The notes beneath the pieces were generated by a model that saw only the letters and a program-made list of their open reading frames with translations, did no database searches and was not told where the DNA came from. Shown here in pieces: positions 28,486 through 37,600 of a DNA stretch of 64,000 nucleotides (the stretch's first letter is position 1; every line of letters starts with the position of its first letter). Origin of the DNA: Motiliproteus sp. MSK22-1 (GTDB taxonomy: Bacteria > Pseudomonadota > Gammaproteobacteria > Pseudomonadales > Balneatricaceae); contig NZ_MIEQ01000044.1 in the NCBI RefSeq assembly GCF_001968815.1, positions 248,001-312,000 on the forward strand. Direction: 5' to 3'. A program made the position numbers and the translations under genes.

Positions 28486-29709
28486 ATGTCCATACCCAGC
28501 CAAACTGAAACAAAAGCCTCTCTTGTCCGGTGGGATCCTCGGAAGATCACCGAATGGTTAATGAAAGCGGGTCGGGGGATCACCAGTGCAGATCAACTAA
28601 CAGCTGAATTGGGCCGACTCCTGGTGGAGGCCGGTGCGCCTGTTTATAGAATTAGAATTGGACTACGAACCATTCACCCTCTGGTCGTAGGTTCTGCTTA
28701 CACCTGGTGGCGAGACAAAGTCGATGTAGAGGCCTACAACCCTCCTCATGGAATTATGGAATCAGCGGACTATATAGACAGCCCCATTGAATGCGTTCAC
28801 CAGACCGGACAACCTTTTCGTCGTTATCTTGAAGATGCTTCAGCAGATGAACTGCATTCGACGTTGGCCACTCTTAAGGCAAGCGGAGCAACCGACTATT
28901 TAGCTATCCCACTCAAGTTTGTATTTGACGATCTTCCTACCCCATTGATATTTGTTACTGATCGATTAGGCGGATTCAGTCCTCAGGACATCGAAAGCTT
29001 TAACCAAATAGCGCTATTTCTCGCCCCGGTATTGGAAGTACACTCCCAACATATGACCTCTCACGCTTTATTAGAAACCTATTTAGGGCCAAGAACTGGT
29101 CAAAAAGTCCTAAGCGGTCAAATTAAGAGGGGGGATGCGGAGCTCATCGAGGCGGCAATCTGGTACAGCGATATGCGGGACTCTACCGCAATAACTGAAG
29201 TACTAAGCCACGACCAGCTACTAAAACTGCTTAATCGCTATTTTGAAGTCATTACCAAGGCCGTGACCAACCACGGCGGCGAAGTACTCAGATTTATTGG
29301 AGATGCTATGCTGGTTGTGTTTCCCACCGACAAGCAACGAAACCTGATACAAGCCAGGAAAGCCGCTCTTGCAGCGGCGAAAGACGCTCATATTGAAATT
29401 CAACGAATAAACCCCCTGCTCGAAAAAGAAGGCCTTCCCTCCATTCGCTATGGCCTGGGACTGGATGTGGGCGAAGTCGTCTATGGTAACGTTGGCGCAC
29501 CGGATCGCTTGGACTTCACTGTGCTTGGTTCGGCAGTCAATCGGGCAGCTCGGATTGAAAACCTTACCAAGGAGGCTGGTTGTTCTTTGCTGGTATCTGA
29601 ACAGTTCGCCAGTCAGCTGGGTGACACCTTTACCTGGCTTGGTGACTATAAGGTTGCTGGAGTTGAAGTTCCATTGTCAGTGTATTGCGCCTACTGTGAT
29701 TCACCATAA
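28486..29709 (+). CDS. class III adenylate/guanylate cyclase
   Basis: Soluble cyclase probably making cAMP (or cGMP). About 407 residues: the N-terminal 200 form a GAF-like sensory region (GLRTIHPLVVGSAYTWWRD to LIFVTDRLGGFSPQDIESFNQIA), followed by a helix and the catalytic domain. Metal-binding aspartates are visible in IWYSDMRDST (near 225) and RFIGDAMLVVF (near 271), and the transition-state Asn/Arg in LGSAVNRAARIE (near 346). ATG 28486 has GAAGGA 9 nt upstream; the frame also reaches 28414. Next gene downstream encodes an antiporter with two cyclic-nucleotide-binding domains, a likely partner. Confidence 0.9.
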   Translation: MSIPSQTETKASLVRWDPRKITEWLMKAGRGITSADQLTAELGRLLVEAGAPVYRIRIGLRTIHPLVVGSAYTWWRDKVDVEAYNPPHGIMESADYIDSPIECVHQTGQPFRRYLEDASADELHSTLATLKASGATDYLAIPLKFVFDDLPTPLIFVTDRLGGFSPQDIESFNQIALFLAPVLEVHSQHMTSHALLETYLGPRTGQKVLSGQIKRGDAELIEAAIWYSDMRDSTAITEVLSHDQLLKLLNRYFEVITKAVTNHGGEVLRFIGDAMLVVFPTDKQRNLIQARKAALAAAKDAHIEIQRINPLLEKEGLPSIRYGLGLDVGEVVYGNVGAPDRLDFTVLGSAVNRAARIENLTKEAGCSLLVSEQFASQLGDTFTWLGDYKVAGVEVPLSVYCAYCDSP

Positions 29710-29887
29710 CCGGCTTAATCAACCAAAGAACCTGCAATAATTTTGTTACACACCCTTTAGCTGGCTGCTGTTATCACGACATTTTTAACGGATCTGCAGA
29801 AAATCAGCACGCCAGAGCCCGCTGTTGGAAACATTCGGAACAGATGCAAAGCAAGACGAATTCCATCATGGGACCAAGGCCAACATG

Positions 29888-29937
29888 ACCCTTTAAACCC
29901 TGGCTGATTTAAAAATCAGCTACCCTTGCTAAAGGGT
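29888..29937 (+). promoter_or_regulatory. nested hairpins in the antiporter leader
   Basis: ACCCTTTA (29888-29895) pairs with TAAAGGGT (29930-29937), enclosing a second stem GCTGATT (29903-29909)/AATCAGC (29914-29920). The structure ends 33 nt before the antiporter start codon. With no U-run it is not a typical terminator, and it may be a leader structure or protein-binding site. Role is inference. Confidence 0.45.
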
Positions 29938-29970
29938 GCAACATGAAAGGTAGACCAAAGGATCGTCACT

Positions 29971-32832
29971 ATGCATGAAACCTTCTTTCTCGTCCTTGGC
30001 CTAGCGGGACTGCTTACCGTTTCGAGCTTACTGTTGCCATTAGCCAATCGCATCAATTTTCCATATACCGTATTGCTGGCTTTGGCTGGCAGTATGCTCG
30101 GAATGCTTGTCCTGGTATTGGATGACAGTCAACACACAGGGTTAGTGGCTGATTTGCTCAGCTCTCTCAGAGTTCTGGATATTACATCTGAAGTGGTATT
30201 TTTTGTCTTCCTCCCTGCGCTGATTTTTGAATCTGCCTTAAATATCAATGTTCGTCACTTAGCAGCGGACCTCGGCCCTATTCTGCTCCTGGCCATTATC
30301 GGCTTGCTGATCTCTACCTTAGTTGTCGGGTTTTCAGTATGGAGCATTTCCACTATGAGCCTGGTGGCCTGTCTCCTGATTGGTACTATTGTTTCAGCCA
30401 CTGATCCCATCGCTGTCATTTCAATCTTTAAAAGTCTGGGAGCTCCCAAGCGATTAACTATTCTGGTTGAGGGTGAGAGCCTGTTTAACGACGCTACCGC
30501 GATTGTGCTGTTTACTATTCTGGCGGCAATACTGGTAGAGGGATCAAAAGCCAGTTTTTTAGATGCTACCGGTCGCTTTCTGGTGGTGTTCCTGGGTGGA
30601 ATTCTGGTCGGTTTGATTGCCTCTCTGATCATCGCCTCAATCATTGGCCGTATACGCAACCTTCCCCTGGTTGAAATTACGCTGACTATTTGTCTGGCAT
30701 ATCTGACATTTCTCTGGGCCGAACACTATCTTCATGTATCAGGCGTAATGGCTGTGGTTACAGCAGGTTTGGTCATCAACTCCTATGGCCGTACTCAGGT
30801 TTCCCCTGAAACCTGGAGTACCTTGACGGACACCTGGGAGGAACTGGCGTTCTGGGCCAACTCTCTTATCTTCTTTCTGGTTGGCTTATTAGTCCCAGGT
30901 TTACTGTCAAACATGTCCGGTGCCAGTGCCATCACCCTGCTGACACTCACCATCACCGCTTTTTTGGCTCGCGGGCTGGTTCTATTTGGAGTATTACCTT
31001 GCCTGAACCGATTGGGCTGGAGTCAGAAGATCAGCATGGCTTTTCGTACGGTAATGCTTTGGGGAGGTCTGCGCGGTGCCGTCTCTCTCGCGCTGACACT
31101 GGTCATACTGGAAACCCCAGGAATAGAATCAGAGATCAAAGAATTTGTTGCTGTACTGGTTACCGGGTTCGTATTAATTACCCTATTCGTCAATGCCCCT
31201 ACCATGGGAATGCTAATGCACTGCTTTAAACTGGACCAGCTACCCTCCATTGAACAAGCGATCCGCTGTAAAGTAATGGCCTTATCCCTCACTCACATAG
31301 GGAAGGATCTGGAAAAAGCGGCCCAACAGGACCAAATCAGCGACTCAATCACGGCTGAAGTATCTAAAGACTACCAACAACGGCTATCCGATATAAGAGC
31401 AACAATGGCCGAAGTTGGCCCTCTCTCCAAAGACATCGTGCAGACTGTTGGCTTAACCACATTGATTAATCACGAGCGCCAACTGTATCTGAAACGGTTT
31501 TCAGAAGGGCTGATATCGGCAGCGATTGCTCGTATCTTACTCGCCTTAGCAGATAATTTGCTTGATAGCCTCAAAGCCAATGGCGTAACCGGCTACCATC
31601 AGGCCGCACATAGGCCCTTGGGATTCGGAACACTGATGAAAGCGATGTTGATGTTACATCATCACACTGGCGTAACACGCCCTCTGGCCAAATTACTCGC
31701 TGATCGTTTCGAGGTATTGCGGACAATCAAAGCGGTTGTGCGAACACTGATTAAATACGCTCAGGATAAAATTCCACCACTGCTTGGTGAACAGGCAGCT
31801 ACACAACTGATTGAATACCTCGAATACCGCCTAGATAAAACTCAACAGGCCCTGCATTGCCTTGAACAACAGTACCCGGACTATGCTGAAACTCTGCAAA
31901 AAAGATATTTGAATCGAGTCGCTTTACAGCTTGAAGAAACGAGCTACCAACGCATGCTGGAAGAGCGAACTATAAGCCAGGAAATGTTCAACGACCTCAT
32001 TCGTGATCTGGACAAACACTCTCACACTCTTGATCAACAACCTCGTCTGGATCTCGGCCTGGAGCCAGAAAAACTAGTTGCTCAGGTACCCTTTTTTGCC
32101 GACTTGCCAGCAGACCGCCTATCCATTATCGCCAAGCAACTTAAACCCTTGCTGGTGCTTCCGAATGAACAAATAATCACCAAAGGGGAGACTGGAGACG
32201 CCATGTATTTCATTTCCAGTGGAGCGGTTATGGTTGAAATCGGATCTCAACCCAAGTGGCTGGGTAGTGGCGATTTCTTTGGCGAGATAGCACTGCTCAC
32301 ACAAGAACCACGCAGTGCCACTATCACGACAAAGTCCTATTGCCAGTTGCTTGAGTTACGGGTCAAGGATTTTCATGCCCTGTTAGATAATTTTACCGAT
32401 CTGAGAAACTGCCTTACCGAGGCAGCCAGCCAACGCCTGGAAGCTGAACCACTGGTGCGTAAAGTACCTTTTTTTGCAGAACTGGATAAACAGCACATAT
32501 CTGAAATAGCAAAAATGCTCCACCCCCGGCTAGCCGCTCCAAATGAAAAAGTTGTTTGTAAAGGAGATCCTGATGATACGCTGTATTTTATCGCCTCTGG
32601 CATGCTGGAGGCTTTAGTAGAAACGGAGATCAAACAACTAGGCCCTGGCGACTTCTTCGGAGAGATAGCGTTACTCACCCATGCCCGACGCACTGTCGAT
32701 GTCGTAGCAACCCAATACAGCCAACTGTTGGCATTAAGGTCGGAAGACTTCCAACATTTTTTATCAACCAGCCCTAATCTTCGCAAGCGAATTCACCAAG
32801 TTGCCCGAGAGCGTCTGGGGGTCGATGTATAA
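29971..32832 (+). CDS. CPA1-family Na+/H+ antiporter with two cyclic-nucleotide-binding domains
   Basis: Inner-membrane cation/proton antiporter of 953 residues. Residues 1-420 hold about twelve membrane helices of the NhaP/CPA1 type, with the ion-site motif SATDPIAVISI, the EGESLFNDATAIVLF helix and the WGGLRGAVSLAL arginine helix. A mainly helical cytoplasmic region (about 425-690) links to two cyclic-nucleotide-binding domains at about 700-820 and 828-950, each with the phosphate-binding cassette GDFFGEIALLT; the first ends canonically RSAT, the second RRTVDV. AAAGGA precedes ATG 29971 by 9 nt. It follows a class III cyclase gene, suggesting cAMP/cGMP-gated transport; the ion is unknown. 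Confidence 0.92.
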   Translation: MHETFFLVLGLAGLLTVSSLLLPLANRINFPYTVLLALAGSMLGMLVLVLDDSQHTGLVADLLSSLRVLDITSEVVFFVFLPALIFESALNINVRHLAADLGPILLLAIIGLLISTLVVGFSVWSISTMSLVACLLIGTIVSATDPIAVISIFKSLGAPKRLTILVEGESLFNDATAIVLFTILAAILVEGSKASFLDATGRFLVVFLGGILVGLIASLIIASIIGRIRNLPLVEITLTICLAYLTFLWAEHYLHVSGVMAVVTAGLVINSYGRTQVSPETWSTLTDTWEELAFWANSLIFFLVGLLVPGLLSNMSGASAITLLTLTITAFLARGLVLFGVLPCLNRLGWSQKISMAFRTVMLWGGLRGAVSLALTLVILETPGIESEIKEFVAVLVTGFVLITLFVNAPTMGMLMHCFKLDQLPSIEQAIRCKVMALSLTHIGKDLEKAAQQDQISDSITAEVSKDYQQRLSDIRATMAEVGPLSKDIVQTVGLTTLINHERQLYLKRFSEGLISAAIARILLALADNLLDSLKANGVTGYHQAAHRPLGFGTLMKAMLMLHHHTGVTRPLAKLLADRFEVLRTIKAVVRTLIKYAQDKIPPLLGEQAATQLIEYLEYRLDKTQQALHCLEQQYPDYAETLQKRYLNRVALQLEETSYQRMLEERTISQEMFNDLIRDLDKHSHTLDQQPRLDLGLEPEKLVAQVPFFADLPADRLSIIAKQLKPLLVLPNEQIITKGETGDAMYFISSGAVMVEIGSQPKWLGSGDFFGEIALLTQEPRSATITTKSYCQLLELRVKDFHALLDNFTDLRNCLTEAASQRLEAEPLVRKVPFFAELDKQHISEIAKMLHPRLAAPNEKVVCKGDPDDTLYFIASGMLEALVETEIKQLGPGDFFGEIALLTHARRTVDVVATQYSQLLALRSEDFQHFLSTSPNLRKRIHQVARERLGVDV

Positions 32833-32918
32833 AGTAAAATCAAACGAACAAGCAGGGTTAGCCCTTTGAGGGCCTCAATAAATAACCATTACAGCAAAGG
32901 CGGCAATCTAAAAAGACA

Positions 32919-33164
32919 CTAGTGTCCACGAAGGACGAGTTCACCCGTTCTTTGACGTAATATCCAAGTCATAGGAACTGCTATCAACCCACACAGGTAA
33001 GCGATAATCGAGGCGGTTGAAGCAGGTATAAAATGACGCAGCAAGTCTGCAAAGAAACTGTAATTGGTTCCTACCTTTCCGTAATCCCATTCCCACCAGA
33101 ACAGCACTGCCGCCAGCGCCAGGTTAAATGCAAAACCTACATGAGCTGTCAGTTTTTTATCCAT
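32919..33164 (-). CDS. small hypothetical membrane protein
   Basis: Unrecognised 81-residue protein with two predicted membrane helices (VGFAFNLALAAVLFWW and STASIIAYLCGLIAVPMTWIL) joined by an aromatic, charged loop, and a short basic C-terminus RQRTGELVLRGH. The composition is coherent for a real inner-membrane protein. It lies downstream of the antiporter on the opposite strand, with no obvious partner gene. Confidence 0.55.
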   Translation of the reverse strand: MDKKLTAHVGFAFNLALAAVLFWWEWDYGKVGTNYSFFADLLRHFIPASTASIIAYLCGLIAVPMTWILRQRTGELVLRGH

Positions 33165-33282
33165 GCTTTTCTCGTAGTAGATCCAATCAACCTGCAGTAA
33201 CCTGATGTAAGCCTGCGTTGTATAATTAACAATTATGGAGACTTCCTGAACAGCTCACAGCCAAGGTATGACAGCCCCCCGA

Positions 33283-33441
33283 TTAAACCGATTTTTCCGG
33301 TAATATCGCTTCCCCCTCAGCCTTAAGAACTGCTCTGTCTGCCTTAGAAATGTAGCCTGGTTTGGCTTTATTCTGGACCTTAGCTTTAGCCTTCTTGTCT
33401 TTTTTCTGAAGGATCTGTTTAATTTTCTTTCGGCGATTCAT
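33283..33441 (-). CDS. DUF2986 family small basic protein
   Basis: Very basic 52-residue protein. The MNRRKKIKQILQKKDKKAKAK start and the KPGYISKADRAVLKAE segment match the DUF2986 family of small gammaproteobacterial proteins whose function is unknown. The frame is open to 33489, but the conserved region begins at ATG 33441. No good ribosome site is visible. It is likely cytoplasmic and may bind nucleic acid because of its charge, which is speculation. Confidence 0.68.
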   Translation of the reverse strand: MNRRKKIKQILQKKDKKAKAKVQNKAKPGYISKADRAVLKAEGEAILPEKSV

Positions 33442-33577
33442 AGAGGTTATTAACATTCTGACTTTAAGGGTGTTGGAATGTAGTCTCAATACGGCCTGGA
33501 TTCAAGAAAATATCCGCGACTGGGTATATCAGCCTCTTATTAGCCGCATCGGTAATAATATTTATTACGCTCAGGGC

Positions 33578-33829
33578 CTATGACCTTTTGATAATCCCGA
33601 CCACAAACAACAATAATACAGCGCCCACTGTTGCTGTCACTATTGAACCGATTAGCCCACCCGCTGATATGCCAAGTAAACCAAATACAAAACCACCTAA
33701 TACCGCCCCGACAATACCAACAACAATATTACCAATCAGACCGAAACCACCCCCTTTCATCAACGTTCCCGCTAACCAGCCTGCGACGGCACCTATCGCC
33801 AAAAAAACAATCAGTCCTGTTACGCTCAT
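33578..33829 (-). CDS. GlsB/YeaQ/YmgE family stress-response membrane protein
   Basis: Small inner-membrane protein of the transglycosylase-associated (GlsB/YeaQ/YmgE) family, often induced by general stress. The 83 residues contain three glycine-rich membrane helices with the signature AVAGWLAGTLMKGGGFGLIGNIVVGIVGAVLGGFVFGLLG, split across the first two. ATG 33829 has GAGGTGA closely upstream; the frame extends to 33895 but that adds a non-conserved region. The biochemical role is unknown in the family. Confidence 0.9.
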   Translation of the reverse strand: MSVTGLIVFLAIGAVAGWLAGTLMKGGGFGLIGNIVVGIVGAVLGGFVFGLLGISAGGLIGSIVTATVGAVLLLFVVGIIKRS

Positions 33830-34044
33830 GACTTCACCTCGGTTGCGAATAAATCGGTTGCGAATAAAACAGTTACACTGCAAGTAACAACCCAACAGCT
33901 ATTCAAACAATCCAGATCAGCATCAACCAAACAGGAGCTGTGGGAAGGCTCGAATGATAAATACTTCAATAGAAACATTCCTTAGGAACCTTATGGTAGA
34001 TATCGGCCTTCCCGCTAAAAACTGAAGTTAGCGCAGCTTAATGG

Positions 34045-34608
34045 CTAGTCGTAATTTATAATCAAGTATTGTTTAATCTCAGCTTTATCGGGATGCTGAT
34101 CAAGCCAGTTCTTAAACTCATCAACCTTGGAAAAGTCCTCATCACCAAACAATGCGATATATTTGGATTTCACCAATTGTTGCTGCCGTTGCTGACGAAT
34201 ATTTCTTTGCCACTCATCAGTAAAAATTTTTGGTAGCTTTTCATGCAGTTCCAGCTGTTTCAGTAGTCGCCATTCACCATTATCCAGCCATGCTTCATCA
34301 CAACCACTACAGAGATCAATACGGTTATTATTTTCCAGACCAATACGGAACTTCGTCATCATACGTCCGCACTTCGGACACAGCTGAGCAGTGTGATTAT
34401 CATCAACCTCATCTCCTCCGCTTTCAACCCTCAAGCCCTCAACTTTCTCCACTTCATGAACGGCACTATGATGCTCTGACCAATGCCGATAATTCAGCAG
34501 CGACAGCAAAGCGCCGCCGCACTTTTTACAACTGGCCGCCAACAAGTCAGGTTCCAGCAACTTGGGTTCGAGTCGATATCCTTTACATTGTGGACAGTGC
34601 ATATTCAC
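34045..34608 (-). CDS. zinc-ribbon protein (zf-TFIIB type)
   Basis: Cytoplasmic 187-residue protein with two zinc-ribbon-like units: CPQCKGYRLEP...CKKCGG at the N-terminus and CPKCGRMM...CSGCDEAWLDNGEW in the middle, the latter matching the zf-TFIIB family (CxxC...CxxC...WLDxGE). The C-terminal third is helical and charged. The gene lies 11 nt downstream of the giant ATPase gene on the same strand and is probably the last member of the OB-protein/flotillin/ATPase/zinc-ribbon operon. It may be a regulatory or adaptor subunit; that is inference. Confidence 0.82.
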   Translation of the reverse strand: MNMHCPQCKGYRLEPKLLEPDLLAASCKKCGGALLSLLNYRHWSEHHSAVHEVEKVEGLRVESGGDEVDDNHTAQLCPKCGRMMTKFRIGLENNNRIDLCSGCDEAWLDNGEWRLLKQLELHEKLPKIFTDEWQRNIRQQRQQQLVKSKYIALFGDEDFSKVDEFKNWLDQHPDKAEIKQYLIINYD

Positions 34609-34619
34609 CTCAACTACGT

Positions 34620-37600
34620 TTATTGTTCATCATTCAGGTCAGAAATATCCTGATCTATAACCATTAATTTGGCAGAAATTTTCTCAATTTCTTCATGGGT
34701 TTTCTTATCAAACTCAAACTTCTTGTCCATTCCTTCAACCAAAGCCACCATGCTGTGCTTATAGGTATGAGCCAGAACCCTCAAAATTTTATCAATACCA
34801 GGCATCGGCTGATTAATCACTTCAATATAAGGTTGTTTCTGATTTATCAACTGTTTACCAATATGATCCAGCGAGTGAATAAGCTCCTGACTCAGCTGAA
34901 CGATCTTTGCTTCAAGGCCAGAATCCGATTTGCTCTCAGCCTCAGTTCCTGAACCGGAATCACTCTGGGTTAGCCCTTGGCTGGCAGCGGCTCCCAACAG
35001 TTGCACACCTTCCACCAAATCAGCCAGCTGAGCCACAACCTTACCGCCTACATCAGTATCATCACCTCCGATGGCCTTATTACGCAAAAAATCCTTTTTA
35101 ATCTGCTGCCAACGAGCTTGCTCCTGATCGCTGATATCGCCGCGCAATTCCGCTAATCGCAGCAGGTTTTCTTCAGCACCAGAGGTTAACAATTGCGCTT
35201 CACCAAGGTAGTGATCGGTGATCATTTGGCGTAATTCCTCTTCATTCATCACCGCTGACACTTTCTCAGCCATCTTATTCATATTTCGATAGCTGCCCTG
35301 CAATTTGAAAGAAGGGGCCGTACGATAAGTATCGTCCTGCGCCGCAGAGGCGATATATTGCTGATTAATCTTTAACACCACCTCTTGAACAACCAACAGC
35401 TTCTGTAAAACACCTTTGATCTCATTAATTTCTGCGCCACTGTACTGGTGACTAAGATCAGTAGTAGCAACGTTTTTACCCCTGGCCATATCGATCAGCT
35501 TATAGACATCGCTCATCTCCCGGGTGGCTAAAGGAGCCAATACCGGATTGGAGGTTAAACAGTTTTCGATGTAACTCAGAGAAAACTGCTCATCCATACC
35601 ACCGAGAATATCGCCAAGGTTATAAATGTCCGCACGGTTAGCCAGCATGTCTGGCACCCTAAAAGCTTCCCCGGATTCTGTGTAAGGGTTTCCTGCCATC
35701 ACCACGCAGAATTTTTTACCACGCATATCATAAGTTCTGGTCTTACCCTTCCACACCCCTTCAATACGCCTTGTACCATCACAGAGAGAGATAAATTTCT
35801 GCAAAAATTCAGGATCGGTATGCTGAATATCATCCAGATACAGCATGACATTGTTACCCATTTCCAAGCCAAGATTCAGCTTCTCCAGTTCCTGCCGGGC
35901 AGTGGCGTTCGGAGCCTGAGCAGGATCAAGAGAAAGCACGTCATGACCCAGAGACGGGCAATTAATCTTCATAAAGATCAGGCCAATGCGGTTTGCAACG
36001 TATTCCATCAACGTTGTCTTTCCGTACCCAGGGGGCGAGATCATCATTAACAACCCCATCAGATCAGTACGCTTGTTTTCGCCAACCGTTCCCATCTGCT
36101 TGGCAAGATTGTCGCCGATAAGGGGTAAGTAGGATTCATTAATAAGCCGGTTACGAACAAATGAACTCAGGGGTTTTGCCTTAAACTCTTCAATTCGAAG
36201 AGAGGCTCGCCCCTCATCAATAATTCTCTGACGTAAATCGAGATAGCGATGGTAACCAGGTATGACCTCCTGATGGTGTTTTTCCAACCGCAACAGGAAA
36301 GAGTCCAGGGAGAAAGCCAGGGTTCTATTGGCATCTCTGGTCTCTATCGTCGGATGTTCTCCCAATAGCCCCGAAACCCGAATTTCAAGATCTACCTCAG
36401 TAGCCCGACGACTCAAACGCCCGTCACCGTTGATTAAGGCAACCGCCTCTGGAATATAATGCCCCAGCTGCTCAAGATTCTTACTTCTGACAAGCGCCTG
36501 TAGCCATGAAAAAGTAAGGTTCCAGCGCTCAGCAGCTCGACCTTTAAGTTTATCCAGGGCAGATTGATATTGTCGCCAGGTGCTCTCATCCAGAGTGCGC
36601 TTAAATTCCCCTGCCAGCTCCTCTGCATATTTACTGGAAATAAACTCAAAACGCTCACGACCCAATTCTTCTACCAGATAAGAAGCACTGCGCTCAACGG
36701 TCAGACTATCCAAAGAGATCGGATGAATAGCCAAAAACGCTGTTAAGGTTGATTTAACTTCAGACACCAACTGAGCGACAGCCAGATCATCAGTAAAGAG
36801 TTCACGCATCTGCAGAGCTGAACGTGCTCTTTCACGCCAGCTGTTAATTGAATCGACGTTGTAAGAGCTACTATTTCCTTGCTGTGCGCTGGTTCTTTCC
36901 GGTTGAGAATTGCTTCCTCCAGGCTGAGAGCAGGAAACTGCTTCAATATTTGCCCAGAAAATCTGCGCCAAGCCTCGAGTTAACGGGTCATAACGCAGTA
37001 AATCAGCTCCCTCATAAACCGGTAACAGCTGTTTAAGAATGAGTGCCGCATCATGGTCATGTATGCCTTTTTCATAACCTTCCTTGTAGCGGGGTGCGGC
37101 AAATACACGAACCAGATCCTTCATCGCTTGAGAATCCAGCATGGCGCCGCGGAGCTGATCCATTGTTATCTGGCCTTCAGTTCCGGCCTCTTGTCGAGTC
37201 TGTGCAGCCCGCAAAATTGAGGAGGCAAGGTATTCCGCCCGATAAACAACCAAACTCTCTGACTCCAGGGAAATATCCCAGTAAGTGTTCAGTTCAAGCA
37301 GTTCCGCATTTTCAATCGGTTCAAAGTAATTGGTGCCGGTCAAATGCATGTTCAGTTCCCCGTTGCGGGGTATAATTGTCAAATCAAGCTCTTGATTATT
37401 AACACTAAACTTATGCCTTGGCCCTAATTTAATGATGTTGCCACCATCTTCATAGATATCAGACTTATCTCTTAGCGATCTCGCTGCTTGATCCTTTATC
37501 ATCTTAAAGCGCGATTCTAAATCGTCGGCCTGAACGGCTCCGTCCAGCTGCCTCAATCGTTCCACCAAATCACGTACTTTCAGAACCATCGCATCTGAAG

